The translations under genes were made by a program, and so were the position numbers. Positions 1-5,773 of a stretch of DNA of 10,757 nucleotides are shown one piece after another. Positions within the stretch are counted from its first letter, which is position 1. Each line of letters starts with the position of its first letter. The notes beneath the pieces were generated by a model. The model saw only the letters and a program-made list of their open reading frames with translations, had not been told where the DNA came from and ran no database searches. Source of the DNA: Betaproteobacteria bacterium (lineage in GTDB: Bacteria; Pseudomonadota; Gammaproteobacteria; Burkholderiales; SG8-39); the NCBI GenBank assembly GCA_005884335.1, contig VBCJ01000260.1, forward strand, positions 1-10,757, in the 5' to 3' direction.

Positions 1-986
1 CCGTAACGCGCAGCGGTGACTCTGAGGTAATGCACCGCCAAAGGAACGATGTCCTCACGCCGCTCGGACAGGGGCGGGAGAGCGAGCGAGACCACGTTCA
101 GTCGATAGTAGAGATCCTCGCGGAATCGGCCCGCTTTCATCTGGGCGTCGAGGTCGCGATGCGTAGCGGAGATGATGCGCACGTCGACCGTCGTCCCTTG
201 AGTCGCACCGACCGCACGCACCTCGCGGTCCTGCAGTACGCGCAAAAGCTTGGCCTGCAAAGCAAGAGGCATGTCGCCGATTTCGTCCAAAAACAGCGTC
301 CCTCCGTCGGCGGCGGGGACGAGCCCCTTGTGATCGTAGCTCGCACCGGTAAACGAGCCTTTGCGGTGGCCGAACAATTCCGATTCGAGCAGATTTTCCG
401 GGATGGCCGCGCAATTGACGGCCACGAAGGGTCCCTGCGAGCGGCGGCTCGCGCGGTGTATCGCGCGCGCGAGGAGCTCCTTTCCCGTGCCGCTCGCTCC
501 CTGGATGAACACGCTCGCCTCCGACTGAGCAACCAGGCGCGCCTGATGGAGCACGTTTTCCATTTTCGGGCTCTGCGTCACGAAGTCGCGCCGCCAGTCC
601 TCCTCGCCCTCACCCGGTCCGACTCCGGAAAGCCGCAGCGCCTGTTCCACCTGGTCGAGCAGGTGCTTTCCGTCGAACGGCTTGGACTGAAACCCGAAAA
701 CCCCGCGGCGCGTGGCGGCGACCGCCTCGGGGATCGTGCCGTGTGCAGTCAGGATGATGACGGGAAGAGTCGGCGCCTGCTTGCGGATTTCGTCGAACAA
801 GGTCAACCCGTCCATTCCGCCCATCTTGAGGTCCGTAATGACGAGCTCGGGGCGCGAGGCCGCGAGCACGGCGAGCGCCTTCTCCCCGCTGTCCGCTCCC
901 TTGACGCTGTGGCCCGCGGCGGTAAGTCGCAGGGAAATGAGTTTCAGAATATCCGGATCGTCGTCGACGAGAAGAATGGTGCTCAT
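1..986 (-). CDS. glrR: GlrR-type sigma-54-dependent response regulator (3' end outside window)
   Basis: NtrC-family activator that would bind enhancer sites and remodel sigma-54 RNA polymerase when phosphorylated by its partner kinase. The window holds 328 residues. The receiver spans about 1-118, with acidic pair D8/D9, phosphoacceptor D52, T80 and K102. The AAA+ domain starts near 135: Walker A GASGTGKE (163-170), sigma-54 contact loop GSFTGA (210-215) and Walker B GGTLFLDE (228-235). The stretch LTAHGTIPEAVAAT after the receiver core closely matches E. coli GlrR as I remember it. The rest of AAA+ and the Fis-type DNA-binding domain lie beyond base 1. The ATG at 984-986 overlaps the stop of the lipoprotein gene as ATGA and has no clear Shine-Dalgarno, so translation is probably coupled. 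Odd point: Ser replaces the usual Ala in the GAFTGA loop. The GlrR call rests on both sequence and the kinase-lipoprotein-regulator gene order. Confidence 0.9.
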   Translation of the reverse strand, partial: MSTILLVDDDPDILKLISLRLTAAGHSVKGADSGEKALAVLAASRPELVITDLKMGGMDGLTLFDEIRKQAPTLPVIILTAHGTIPEAVAATRRGVFGFQSKPFDGKHLLDQVEQALRLSGVGPGEGEEDWRRDFVTQSPKMENVLHQARLVAQSEASVFIQGASGTGKELLARAIHRASRRSQGPFVAVNCAAIPENLLESELFGHRKGSFTGASYDHKGLVPAADGGTLFLDEIGDMPLALQAKLLRVLQDREVRAVGATQGTTVDVRIISATHRDLDAQMKAGRFREDLYYRLNVVSLALPPLSERREDIVPLAVHYLRVTAARY

Positions 987-1486
987 CTTGGCCGCGCCTG
1001 CTCGCGTTCTATGATATTGCGCTCGACCGCCTTCAGGGCCTCGAGCTGCTCCTTAAGTTGGGCCGTGCGGCGCTGCTCGCGCAAGCGCTCGCTGATCTGG
1101 GCGTGAAGCAGTCCGGCAAACTGCTGCATGGGGCCCGGCGGTTCGGAAGCCCCCGCGCCCGCGAGGGAGTCAAGCAGGCCCGCAGCCCGGGTGTCGTCGT
1201 TGAACGCCGTTCCGGGCAGCGCAAGCAGCAGCGCGAGCCGGACCCGCCCGTAGGCGCCGCGATCCTTGGAAAGCATCTGGGTCGAAGCGTTCAATTCGCG
1301 TTGCTGTTCCTCGGCCTGAAGCGCCGCGACTCTCTGGGTGTAAGCGATCAGCTCGATGACCTGGCGCGATTCGCGGTTCTCGCGGGCCGAAGGAGCGCCT
1401 GAGGCTCCGGGAGCACCTAGTGTTGAAAAGGCAGCACACCCGGCGAGCACCGAGATGCAGCAGAGGATTGCGACGACCCGGATCAT
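983..1486 (-). CDS. qseG: QseG/YfhG-like outer-membrane lipoprotein
   Basis: Small lipoprotein of 167 residues encoded between the GlrK-type kinase and the GlrR-type regulator. A short hydrophobic signal peptide (1-16) ends in a lipobox, L14-A15-G16-C17. C17 would be lipidated, and the following Ala-Ala (no Asp at +2) suggests outer-membrane sorting. The mature part is polar and mostly helical, with a Glu/Gln/Arg-rich coiled-coil-like C-terminus (about 120-165). The start ATG (1484-1486) overlaps the glrK stop as ATGA, and its own stop overlaps the glrR start in the same way. In enterobacteria the gene in this position is qseG (yfhG), whose product acts with the GlrK/QseE sensor. The name is assigned mainly by position, lipobox and size class; direct similarity to E. 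coli QseG (longer, as I recall) cannot be measured here. The lipoprotein call is firm and the QseG name is moderate. Confidence 0.75.
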   Translation of the reverse strand: MIRVVAILCCISVLAGCAAFSTLGAPGASGAPSARENRESRQVIELIAYTQRVAALQAEEQQRELNASTQMLSKDRGAYGRVRLALLLALPGTAFNDDTRAAGLLDSLAGAGASEPPGPMQQFAGLLHAQISERLREQRRTAQLKEQLEALKAVERNIIEREQARPR

Positions 1487-2949
1487 GGCTCGGGACGCGG
1501 CGACCCGGCCGCAAGCGTGACGCGGAAATGGGCGCCGCCTTCGCGATCGCTCACGACCTCGATGCGACCGTCATGAGCCACCACAAACTCCCTTGCAATC
1601 GCGAGCCCCAGACCGCTGCCCCGCACGCGGCCGTGATGGACGTCCTCGCCCTGATAAAACCAGTCGAATATCCGATCGCGATCCTCGGGGGGAATTCCCG
1701 GGCCCGCGTCTCTCACGTCGAACACCACCTCAGCCCCCTCTCGTCGCAGCGCCAGGGAAATCATACCCTCGTCCGGCGAGTATTTGATCGCATTGGAGAC
1801 CAGATTCGCCGCGACAGCGCGTAATTTTTCCTCGTCCGCTTGAAGTATGACCGGGTCCAGCCTCAGGTCGGCGCGGATGCCGCGGGCCTGGACTGCGAGC
1901 CGATGATCGTCGAGCACCTGTTCCACGACCCGGTCGAATCGCACCGCCGTCAGGTCCAGACGCCCCACGCTCTCCTGAGCTCGATGGTAGTTCAACAGGC
2001 CCTCGATCAGCTGCTGCAATTGCACGCTTTTTTGCCGGAGGATTTCTACGATTTCGCGCTGACCCGGCGAGAGCGGCCCGGCAGTCCCCTCGACCAGCAG
2101 CTCGGATCCTTCACGAAGCGCCGTCAGCGGCGTTTTCAGCTCGTGCGAGACGTGCCGCAGGAACAAGCGCTTCTGTTGTTCGAGTTCGATCAGCCGCTGG
2201 CGCAGCCAATCGAGCCGGCTGCCCAGGTATTTCAGGTCCGCCGGCCCGCCGACCCGGATGTCGCCTTCGAACTCGCCCGCGCCGAGGCGCCGGATTGCCT
2301 GGTCCAGCTGGCGGATCGGTCTCGCGATGAGGAGGGTGACCCCGGCCGCGAGGAGTACGCCGAGCGGTATCGTCGCCGCGAGCTGCAGCCAGAGGATGCG
2401 CTGCGCGCGCTCGCCCGTGCGTCGCATGGATTCCACCTCGCGGTCGATCAAGGCGTTGCTCGTGTTGAGCACGTCCCGCGCCAGCTCCGACAGCACCACG
2501 TAGCCTTCTACGAGCGCCTTCTTGTCGGCCGCCGTCTTCGGTTGGCCGAGCAACAGTTCGTAGAGCCCCTGCTCCTTGTCGATCGTGTTGTTGAGCTCGT
2601 GCAACTGCGGCTCGTCGAGCGGCTGCAGGGACAGCTCGCTGGTATTCGCCTTGAAGTTCGCCCTCAGCCGAGCGTAGTCCTTGAGGAGTTCCTCATCGTC
2701 GAGGATGAGATACTGGCGCACCACCCGTTCGAGCGCGGTGGTTTGCTCGACCAGGAGCCGGCTTCCGCGAGAGGCTTGCGCCGCCTGAGAGACCGCGGTC
2801 TGGCTCTGACCTGCCAGCTGCTCGACGTACACCGCAGCGTTGTAAAAAGCCACGACGAGCGGCGCCGCGACGAGCGCGAAGGCGAGCAACAGCAGGCTCA
2901 GAAACGACCGTGGATAGTATCGCAGGGGAAAGTCGAGCCCGATTTTCAT
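1483..2949 (-). CDS. glrK: GlrK/QseE-type membrane sensor histidine kinase
   Basis: Inner-membrane sensor kinase of 488 residues, expected to phosphorylate the GlrR-type regulator encoded two genes downstream. TM1 lies at about 15-37, a mainly helical periplasmic domain follows (40-182), and TM2 lies at about 186-209. A HAMP segment (210-262) leads to the HisKA H-box FLRHVSHELKTPL with phosphoacceptor H269. The HATPase has an N-box (ANLVSNAIKYSP, N382/N386), G1 box DAGPGIP (D414 region) and G2 box GSGLGLAIA (444-452). The phrase H-x-SHELKTPL-x-x-x-REG-x-ELL and the following dimerisation helix match E. coli GlrK closely from memory. The first gene of its operon, it is divergent from folA. The ATG at 2947-2949 has only a weak purine stretch upstream, and the next in-frame candidate would cut into TM1, so this start is kept. 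Its stop overlaps the qseG-like start. The activating signal cannot be read from sequence. Confidence 0.9.
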   Translation of the reverse strand: MKIGLDFPLRYYPRSFLSLLLLAFALVAAPLVVAFYNAAVYVEQLAGQSQTAVSQAAQASRGSRLLVEQTTALERVVRQYLILDDEELLKDYARLRANFKANTSELSLQPLDEPQLHELNNTIDKEQGLYELLLGQPKTAADKKALVEGYVVLSELARDVLNTSNALIDREVESMRRTGERAQRILWLQLAATIPLGVLLAAGVTLLIARPIRQLDQAIRRLGAGEFEGDIRVGGPADLKYLGSRLDWLRQRLIELEQQKRLFLRHVSHELKTPLTALREGSELLVEGTAGPLSPGQREIVEILRQKSVQLQQLIEGLLNYHRAQESVGRLDLTAVRFDRVVEQVLDDHRLAVQARGIRADLRLDPVILQADEEKLRAVAANLVSNAIKYSPDEGMISLALRREGAEVVFDVRDAGPGIPPEDRDRIFDWFYQGEDVHHGRVRGSGLGLAIAREFVVAHDGRIEVVSDREGGAHFRVTLAAGSPRPEP

Positions 2950-2956
2950 GGCCCGC

Positions 2957-2962
2957 TATAAT
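2957..2962 (+). promoter_or_regulatory. Possible folA -10 element
   Basis: A perfect TATAAT lies in the 63-bp gap between the divergent glrK and folA starts, 50 bp before the folA ATG. The best -35 at 18-bp spacing (TCGAGC) matches the consensus at only three of six positions, and there is no extended -10. On the opposite strand, TTCACG and CATTAT 16 bp apart could serve glrK but would leave almost no leader. Low to moderate confidence, from motif and position only. Confidence 0.35.
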
Positions 2963-3012
2963 GCCGCAGTTTTGCGAATCGTGAACTTGCTCTCCCGTTC
3001 AGTCGGCTCGAA

Positions 3013-3513
3013 ATGACCGGCATTTCGCGCGTCGCCATCGTCGCCGCCGTGGCGCGCAACGGCGTCATCGGCCACCGCAACCGGATGCCCTGGCACTTGC
3101 CGGAGGACTTGAGGCGTTTCAGGCAACTTACGCTTGGTCACGCGGTGATCATGGGTCGCCGAACGTTTGAATCGATCGGTAAGCCTCTTGCCGGACGAAA
3201 CAACATCGTGGTCACCCGCTCGCCCGATTGGACCCGCGCGGGCTGCCACGCCGCCCATTCACTCGAAGCCGCTCTCGCAGCGGTCCACGAGCGGGAGGAC
3301 GCGTTCGTCATCGGGGGCGCGCAGATCTACGCGCTCGCTCTTCCGGTCGCCTCCCGCCTCTATATTTCCGAGATCGAGCGCGACTTCGAGGGCGACGCGT
3401 TCTTCCCGGAGTTCGACCGTTCACGATGGCGTGAGGTCTCGCGCGAGTCTCGCGTTCTTGACGGCGCAGGCGGTTTCAGCTACCACTTCGTCGCGTACGA
3501 TCCCCGCACCTGA
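3013..3513 (+). CDS. folA: Dihydrofolate reductase
   Basis: Reduces dihydrofolate to tetrahydrofolate with NADPH in the cytosol, feeding thymidylate, purine and methionine synthesis. The protein has 166 residues, close to the usual 160-170 of chromosomal FolA. Family motifs appear in order: N-terminal strand VAIVAAVARNGVIG (7-20), Met20-loop equivalent MPWHLPEDL (25-33) with catalytic acid D32, NADPH-site VIMGRRTFESIG (45-56), IVVTRSP (65-71), VIGGAQIY (99-106) and the C-terminal FFPEFD. No key residue is missing. The ATG at 3013 lacks a strong Shine-Dalgarno. A GTG at 2981 is out of frame, and starting later would lose the first strand. folA is the only plus-strand protein gene here. It is not next to thyA, its frequent partner, and it ends tail-to-tail with the diguanylate cyclase gene. 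The 121-bp gap after it shows no convincing terminator. Confidence 0.96.
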   Translation: MTGISRVAIVAAVARNGVIGHRNRMPWHLPEDLRRFRQLTLGHAVIMGRRTFESIGKPLAGRNNIVVTRSPDWTRAGCHAAHSLEAALAAVHEREDAFVIGGAQIYALALPVASRLYISEIERDFEGDAFFPEFDRSRWREVSRESRVLDGAGGFSYHFVAYDPRT

Positions 3514-3634
3514 TTTCGCGCCACGTTCCGGCTTCCGCGCATCGGTCTTTATTCGCGCGGGCCAGCTGGCGCCGAGGTCACCAAGCTCTTGACGGAGATC
3601 GGGAAGAGTCGCAGCAAAAGGCTCGGTGAGATGA

Positions 3635-4750
3635 TCAAGCTTTCACCTTGTCCCCGACGACAACGCAGTTACGCCCCGACCGCTTGGCCTGATACAGGGC
3701 AGCGTCGGCGACTCGCAGCACCTCCTGCCCACCCTCGCCGTGATCGGGAAACATCCCGATGCCAACGGATATCGTGATGGGTCCGACGCGCCGGCCCTCG
3801 TACTCGATCTCGAGATTCTGCACCTCCCGGCGGAGCTTTTCGGCGCGCTCCAAGACCGTTCCCTGCGAGGCCGGAGCCATGACCAGCACGAACTCTTCGC
3901 CGCCATAGCGCGAGACGATATCCTCGCCCCGCGCAGCGGACAGCATGTACTGGCCTATTGCACACAGTACCGCATCCCCCGCCGCGTGGCCGAGCGTGTC
4001 GTTGAAGCGCTTGAAGTTGTCGATGTCGATCATCAACACGCCGAAGGGTTGGCTGCTGCGCCGAGCGCGGCTTTCTTCCCGGCCGAGCGACTCTTCGAGG
4101 TAGCGGCGGTTATGGAGGCCGGTCAGCCCGTCGTGCACAACCTGATCGTGCAAGCGGAGGTTTGCCTGCGTCAGTTCCTGCTCCGCCCATAGCCGCTTTT
4201 TGATCTCCTGGTCCAGCGCGGCTCTCACCACTTCGAGCTGCGCGTCGCGCTGTGCGATACCACGACCCAGCTGGGCGTTCAGCCGTTCGAGATTCACCGT
4301 GTGCCGGTGGAGCTTCCGAGCGATCGGGCGCAGGAAAGAGTCGATGGATTTATGCTCGGAATGCGCCTCCGCGGGCGGTGGAGACGGCCCAGAAAGAGCC
4401 GCATCGACGACCGCGAGCAGCGTCTCGGGGTTGACGGGCTTGGCAATGAAGGATGCGCCAAAGGTGGTCGCCAAGGCCTCGGCTTCGGCAGCGATGTGGG
4501 CGGCGGCCCGAAACACGATCCGCGGCTGGACCGAGTTCGGATCTGAGCGCAAATTGAGGACGAACTGACAACCGTCCATACCCGACGTCAGTATGTCGAT
4601 GATCACCAAGTCGGGTCTTTCGGCGCGAACGATCCGCAGCGCTTCCTCACCGCCGCTGGCCTCCAGCAAACGATACCCACGGTCTCGGAGCAGCGTTGCA
4701 ACGAAACGCAGATTGACCGGTCTGTCCTCGATGATAAGAATCGTGGCCAC
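3635..4750 (-). CDS. REC-GGDEF diguanylate cyclase
   Basis: Predicted cytosolic response regulator that makes c-di-GMP from two GTP. With the GTG start at 4748-4750 it has 371 residues. An N-terminal receiver (1-118) has acidic residues E8/D9, phosphoacceptor D52 and K104. A helical, probably coiled-coil linker (about 145-200) leads to a GGDEF domain (203-365) with the DGLTGLHNRR start, the metal/substrate segment MIDIDNFKRFND, active GGEEF (282-286) and an RxxD inhibitory site RGED (273-276) five residues before it. The cyclase therefore looks active and feedback-inhibited. The receiver is slightly degenerate: the Thr/Ser after strand 4 is A82, and the usual MP after the phospho-Asp loop is T55-S56. 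An open frame runs upstream to a GTG at 4870, but the 4750 start has a good Shine-Dalgarno and begins exactly at the receiver strand. No c-di-GMP receptor is encoded nearby. Confidence 0.9.
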   Translation of the reverse strand: MATILIIEDRPVNLRFVATLLRDRGYRLLEASGGEEALRIVRAERPDLVIIDILTSGMDGCQFVLNLRSDPNSVQPRIVFRAAAHIAAEAEALATTFGASFIAKPVNPETLLAVVDAALSGPSPPPAEAHSEHKSIDSFLRPIARKLHRHTVNLERLNAQLGRGIAQRDAQLEVVRAALDQEIKKRLWAEQELTQANLRLHDQVVHDGLTGLHNRRYLEESLGREESRARRSSQPFGVLMIDIDNFKRFNDTLGHAAGDAVLCAIGQYMLSAARGEDIVSRYGGEEFVLVMAPASQGTVLERAEKLRREVQNLEIEYEGRRVGPITISVGIGMFPDHGEGGQEVLRVADAALYQAKRSGRNCVVVGDKVKA

Positions 4751-4753
4751 GAT

Positions 4754-4760
4754 CTTCCCC
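4754..4760 (-). promoter_or_regulatory. Ribosome binding site deciding the diguanylate cyclase start
   Basis: The minus strand reads GGGGAAG three bases before the GTG at 4750, a Shine-Dalgarno-like purine stretch. It supports the GTG at 4750 over the far upstream in-frame GTG at 4870, which would add 40 residues unrelated to a receiver domain. Confidence 0.6.
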
Positions 4761-4820
4761 GATTTCCATCCTATACCCAGAGAGCCCGCTTCGGCCCGCT
4801 CCAGACAACGGAGTGCAAAA

Positions 4821-4849
4821 TGGATAATTATGCCCCCGTCATAGGTCAA
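4821..4849 (-). promoter_or_regulatory. Possible sigma-70 promoter of the diguanylate cyclase gene
   Basis: On the minus strand TTGACC (4844-4849, five of six matches to TTGACA) is followed after 17 bp by TATCCA (4821-4826, three of six). The site sits in an AT-richer patch, would give a leader of about 65 nt before the GTG at 4750, and lies just downstream of the hairpin at 4886-4919. The weak -10 keeps confidence low. Confidence 0.3.
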
Positions 4850-4883
4850 TACAGGTAACGAAAATGTCACGGAGGGTGAGCCG

Positions 4884-4919
4884 AAAGGAGGGGGTCGGGA
4901 GCCGTCGCAGGCCCCTCCT
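4884..4919 (-). terminator. Inverted repeat, possible terminator after the SpoIIAA-like gene
   Basis: AGGAGGGG (4886-4893 on plus) and CCCCTCCT (4912-4919) form a perfect 8-bp stem around an 18-nt loop that can fold further. Read on the minus strand, the 3' arm ends in a short T run (three T). It lies 77 bp downstream of the SpoIIAA-like stop and upstream of the proposed cyclase promoter, as a terminator would. The short T run makes it weak. It could instead be a processing or attenuation structure. Confidence 0.4.
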
Positions 4920-4995
4920 AAGGCTCGCGACTGGCTCCGACGAATATCGGACAGACCAGCGCTGCCCGCCTGAAACGGCTCCCCCTACGGGCGCA

Positions 4996-5361
4996 TCATT
5001 TCTCGGCGTTGAACCACTTGACCGCAGACTCCTCGTCTCGAAAACTCTGAACGTTGACGCCGTGCTGGCGCCCTATCAATTCGATGTACTGATGGGAGAT
5101 GCCCAGCTCCTCGGAATCACCCAGGAGGGCGATCTTATGTGACGGATCGGAGCTGAGTTTCCTGAAGTACGCGAGAAATCCAGACCTCTCGACCGTGAAA
5201 ACCGGGTTCGAGGAGATCACGCAGATCAGCACCCATGATCGCTGATGCTTGATCGCGGCGTCGGCGACGATTCGCAAGAATTCCCGCGTCTCCTCCATCG
5301 TCTCACGATTGAACAGTTCGGCCTTCAAATACTGCGGCTCGATGGTGACTTTGTACAACAT
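4996..5361 (-). CDS. SpoIIAA/STAS-like small protein
   Basis: Soluble protein of 121 residues with no signal peptide or membrane segment. The pattern fits the SpoIIAA-like/STAS-SEC14 fold group: an N-terminal strand pair (LYKVTIEPQYLKAELF), a long helix (MEETREFLRIVADAA), a core strand (SWVLICVI), an aromatic helix (SGFLAYFRKL), a short strand (KIALLGD), and a C-terminal helix-strand ending in FRDEESAVKWF. That ending is typical of small stand-alone members as I remember them, which often have unknown roles. The ATG at 5359-5361 is preferred because homologous proteins begin at this strand; a GTG at 5385 would add eight residues. Neither has an ideally spaced Shine-Dalgarno (a GGAGG lies 17 nt before the ATG). 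The gene sits alone between a hybrid kinase and a diguanylate cyclase on the same strand. A regulatory or partner-binding role is only inferred. The reading frame is firm; the family name is moderate. Confidence 0.65.
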   Translation of the reverse strand: MLYKVTIEPQYLKAELFNRETMEETREFLRIVADAAIKHQRSWVLICVISSNPVFTVERSGFLAYFRKLSSDPSHKIALLGDSEELGISHQYIELIGRQHGVNVQSFRDEESAVKWFNAEK

Positions 5362-5582
5362 ATCTACGGCACGCAGCGCCTCCACCCGCTTCGGCTGCCC
5401 GGGAAATTCGATACCACAGTTCGCAGACTAGCCGAGCAAGAAAACATTAGTTGGTAGCAAAGGGAAATGAACAATTGTGACAGTGCGAATAGCCTCTACG
5501 GATCAGATTTCTCCGGCTTGTAAGGTATTTCCTGATAGGTCCGTCCCTCGAATGGAAGAAGCTTTGATTGCTGCTCCCCTCC
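5362..5582. other. Intergenic stretch upstream of the SpoIIAA-like gene
   Basis: This stretch is AT-richer than the coding DNA around it. No gene is supported: an 18-codon plus-strand frame from the ATG near 5467 and longer open frames running through the RNA terminator lack ribosome sites and family features. An 8-bp palindrome ACAATTGT sits near 5471-5478. No convincing promoter for the SpoIIAA-like gene was found, though it must lie here if that gene is transcribed alone. Confidence 0.4.
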
Positions 5583-5603
5583 AAAAAGTAGCGAGGCAGC
5601 TAC
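5583..5603 (-). terminator. Weak intrinsic terminator for the hybrid kinase operon
   Basis: Read on the minus strand, GTAGC and GCTAC form a 5-bp stem around a 6-nt loop, followed directly by five T (5583-5587). It lies about 170 bp downstream of the kinase stop at 5774. The stem is short, so termination may be inefficient. If this is the real end, the kinase 3' untranslated region runs antisense across the whole small RNA candidate at 5680-5750. Confidence 0.35.
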
Positions 5604-5644
5604 CTCCAGTCGCTCGCTCACCACAAAAAATTAACGATTGCGCT

Positions 5645-5674
5645 ATGGCAGATAGAAATCTGATTCGCTATCAT
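5645..5674 (+). promoter_or_regulatory. Possible promoter of the small RNA candidate
   Basis: ATGGCA (5645-5650, four of six matches to TTGACA) and TATCAT (5669-5674, five of six to TATAAT) are separated by 18 bp. Transcription would start around 5680-5682, where the outer stem of the predicted RNA begins. That independent agreement raises confidence above what the motifs alone would give. No sigma-54 type -24/-12 pair was seen. Confidence 0.5.
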
Positions 5675-5679
5675 GAAAT

Positions 5680-5750
5680 CCTGCTTGTAAAGCACCTTCC
5701 CTCCCTCCCGGTGCGGGCAGGCGGCCCCGGCGCTCGCCGGGGTTTTTTTT
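5680..5750 (+). ncRNA. Small RNA candidate with an anti-Shine-Dalgarno loop
   Basis: Predicted transcript of about 71 nt with two stem-loops. The first has an outer stem CCTGC (5680-5684)/GCAGG (5717-5721), an asymmetric internal loop, an inner stem GCACC (5692-5696)/GGTGC (5710-5714), and a 13-nt pyrimidine apical loop TTCCCTCCCTCCC (5697-5709). The loop is complementary to GGAGG-type ribosome binding sites. The second is a strong intrinsic terminator at 5725-5750. Both flanking genes are on the minus strand and no plausible plus-strand protein gene ends here, so promoter, hairpin and terminator form a unit of their own. Plausible role: a trans-acting RNA that blocks ribosome binding. It resembles in size and layout a betaproteobacterial toxic small RNA family with anti-Shine-Dalgarno motifs that I recall from Rfam, but membership is unproven. 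Confidence 0.72.
5725..5750 (+). terminator. Strong intrinsic terminator of the small RNA candidate
   Basis: CCCCGGC (5725-5731) and GCCGGGG (5736-5742) form a perfect 7-bp GC stem with a GCTC tetraloop, followed by eight T (5743-5750). This is the clearest intrinsic terminator in the window. It works only for plus-strand transcription, because the minus strand has no T run after the stem. It sits 23 bp from the stop of the convergent hybrid kinase gene. Confidence 0.9.
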
Positions 5751-5773
5751 ACAGGTGCGAGCCTCTTCACCCC

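Noticed and set aside
30..1106. Long plus-strand open frame of 358 codons
   Set aside because: It is antisense to glrR and the lipoprotein gene, whose domains are unmistakable. High GC gives long shadow frames, and its product has no family features.
1840..2961. Plus-strand open frame of 373 codons
   Set aside because: It is antisense to glrK; its Leu/Arg/Gln-rich product is typical of the complement of a GC-rich gene.
3091..3105. TGGCAC followed by TTGCC as a sigma-54 promoter
   Set aside because: It lies inside folA and the two elements abut, without the required spacing.
3617..3647. GGTGA/TCACC inverted repeat near the cyclase stop as a terminator
   Set aside because: The stem is 5 bp with a 13-nt loop, and the T run is separated from it by several bases.
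4751..4870. 40-residue N-terminal extension of the diguanylate cyclase from a GTG at 4870
   Set aside because: The extension has no receiver features and overlaps the proposed promoter, and a good ribosome site marks the GTG at 4750.
5673..5690. Five-codon plus-strand mini frame just before the C-rich hairpin, as a possible leader peptide
   Set aside because: It overlaps the predicted -10 and transcription start, so it would not be fully transcribed, and it has no ribosome site.
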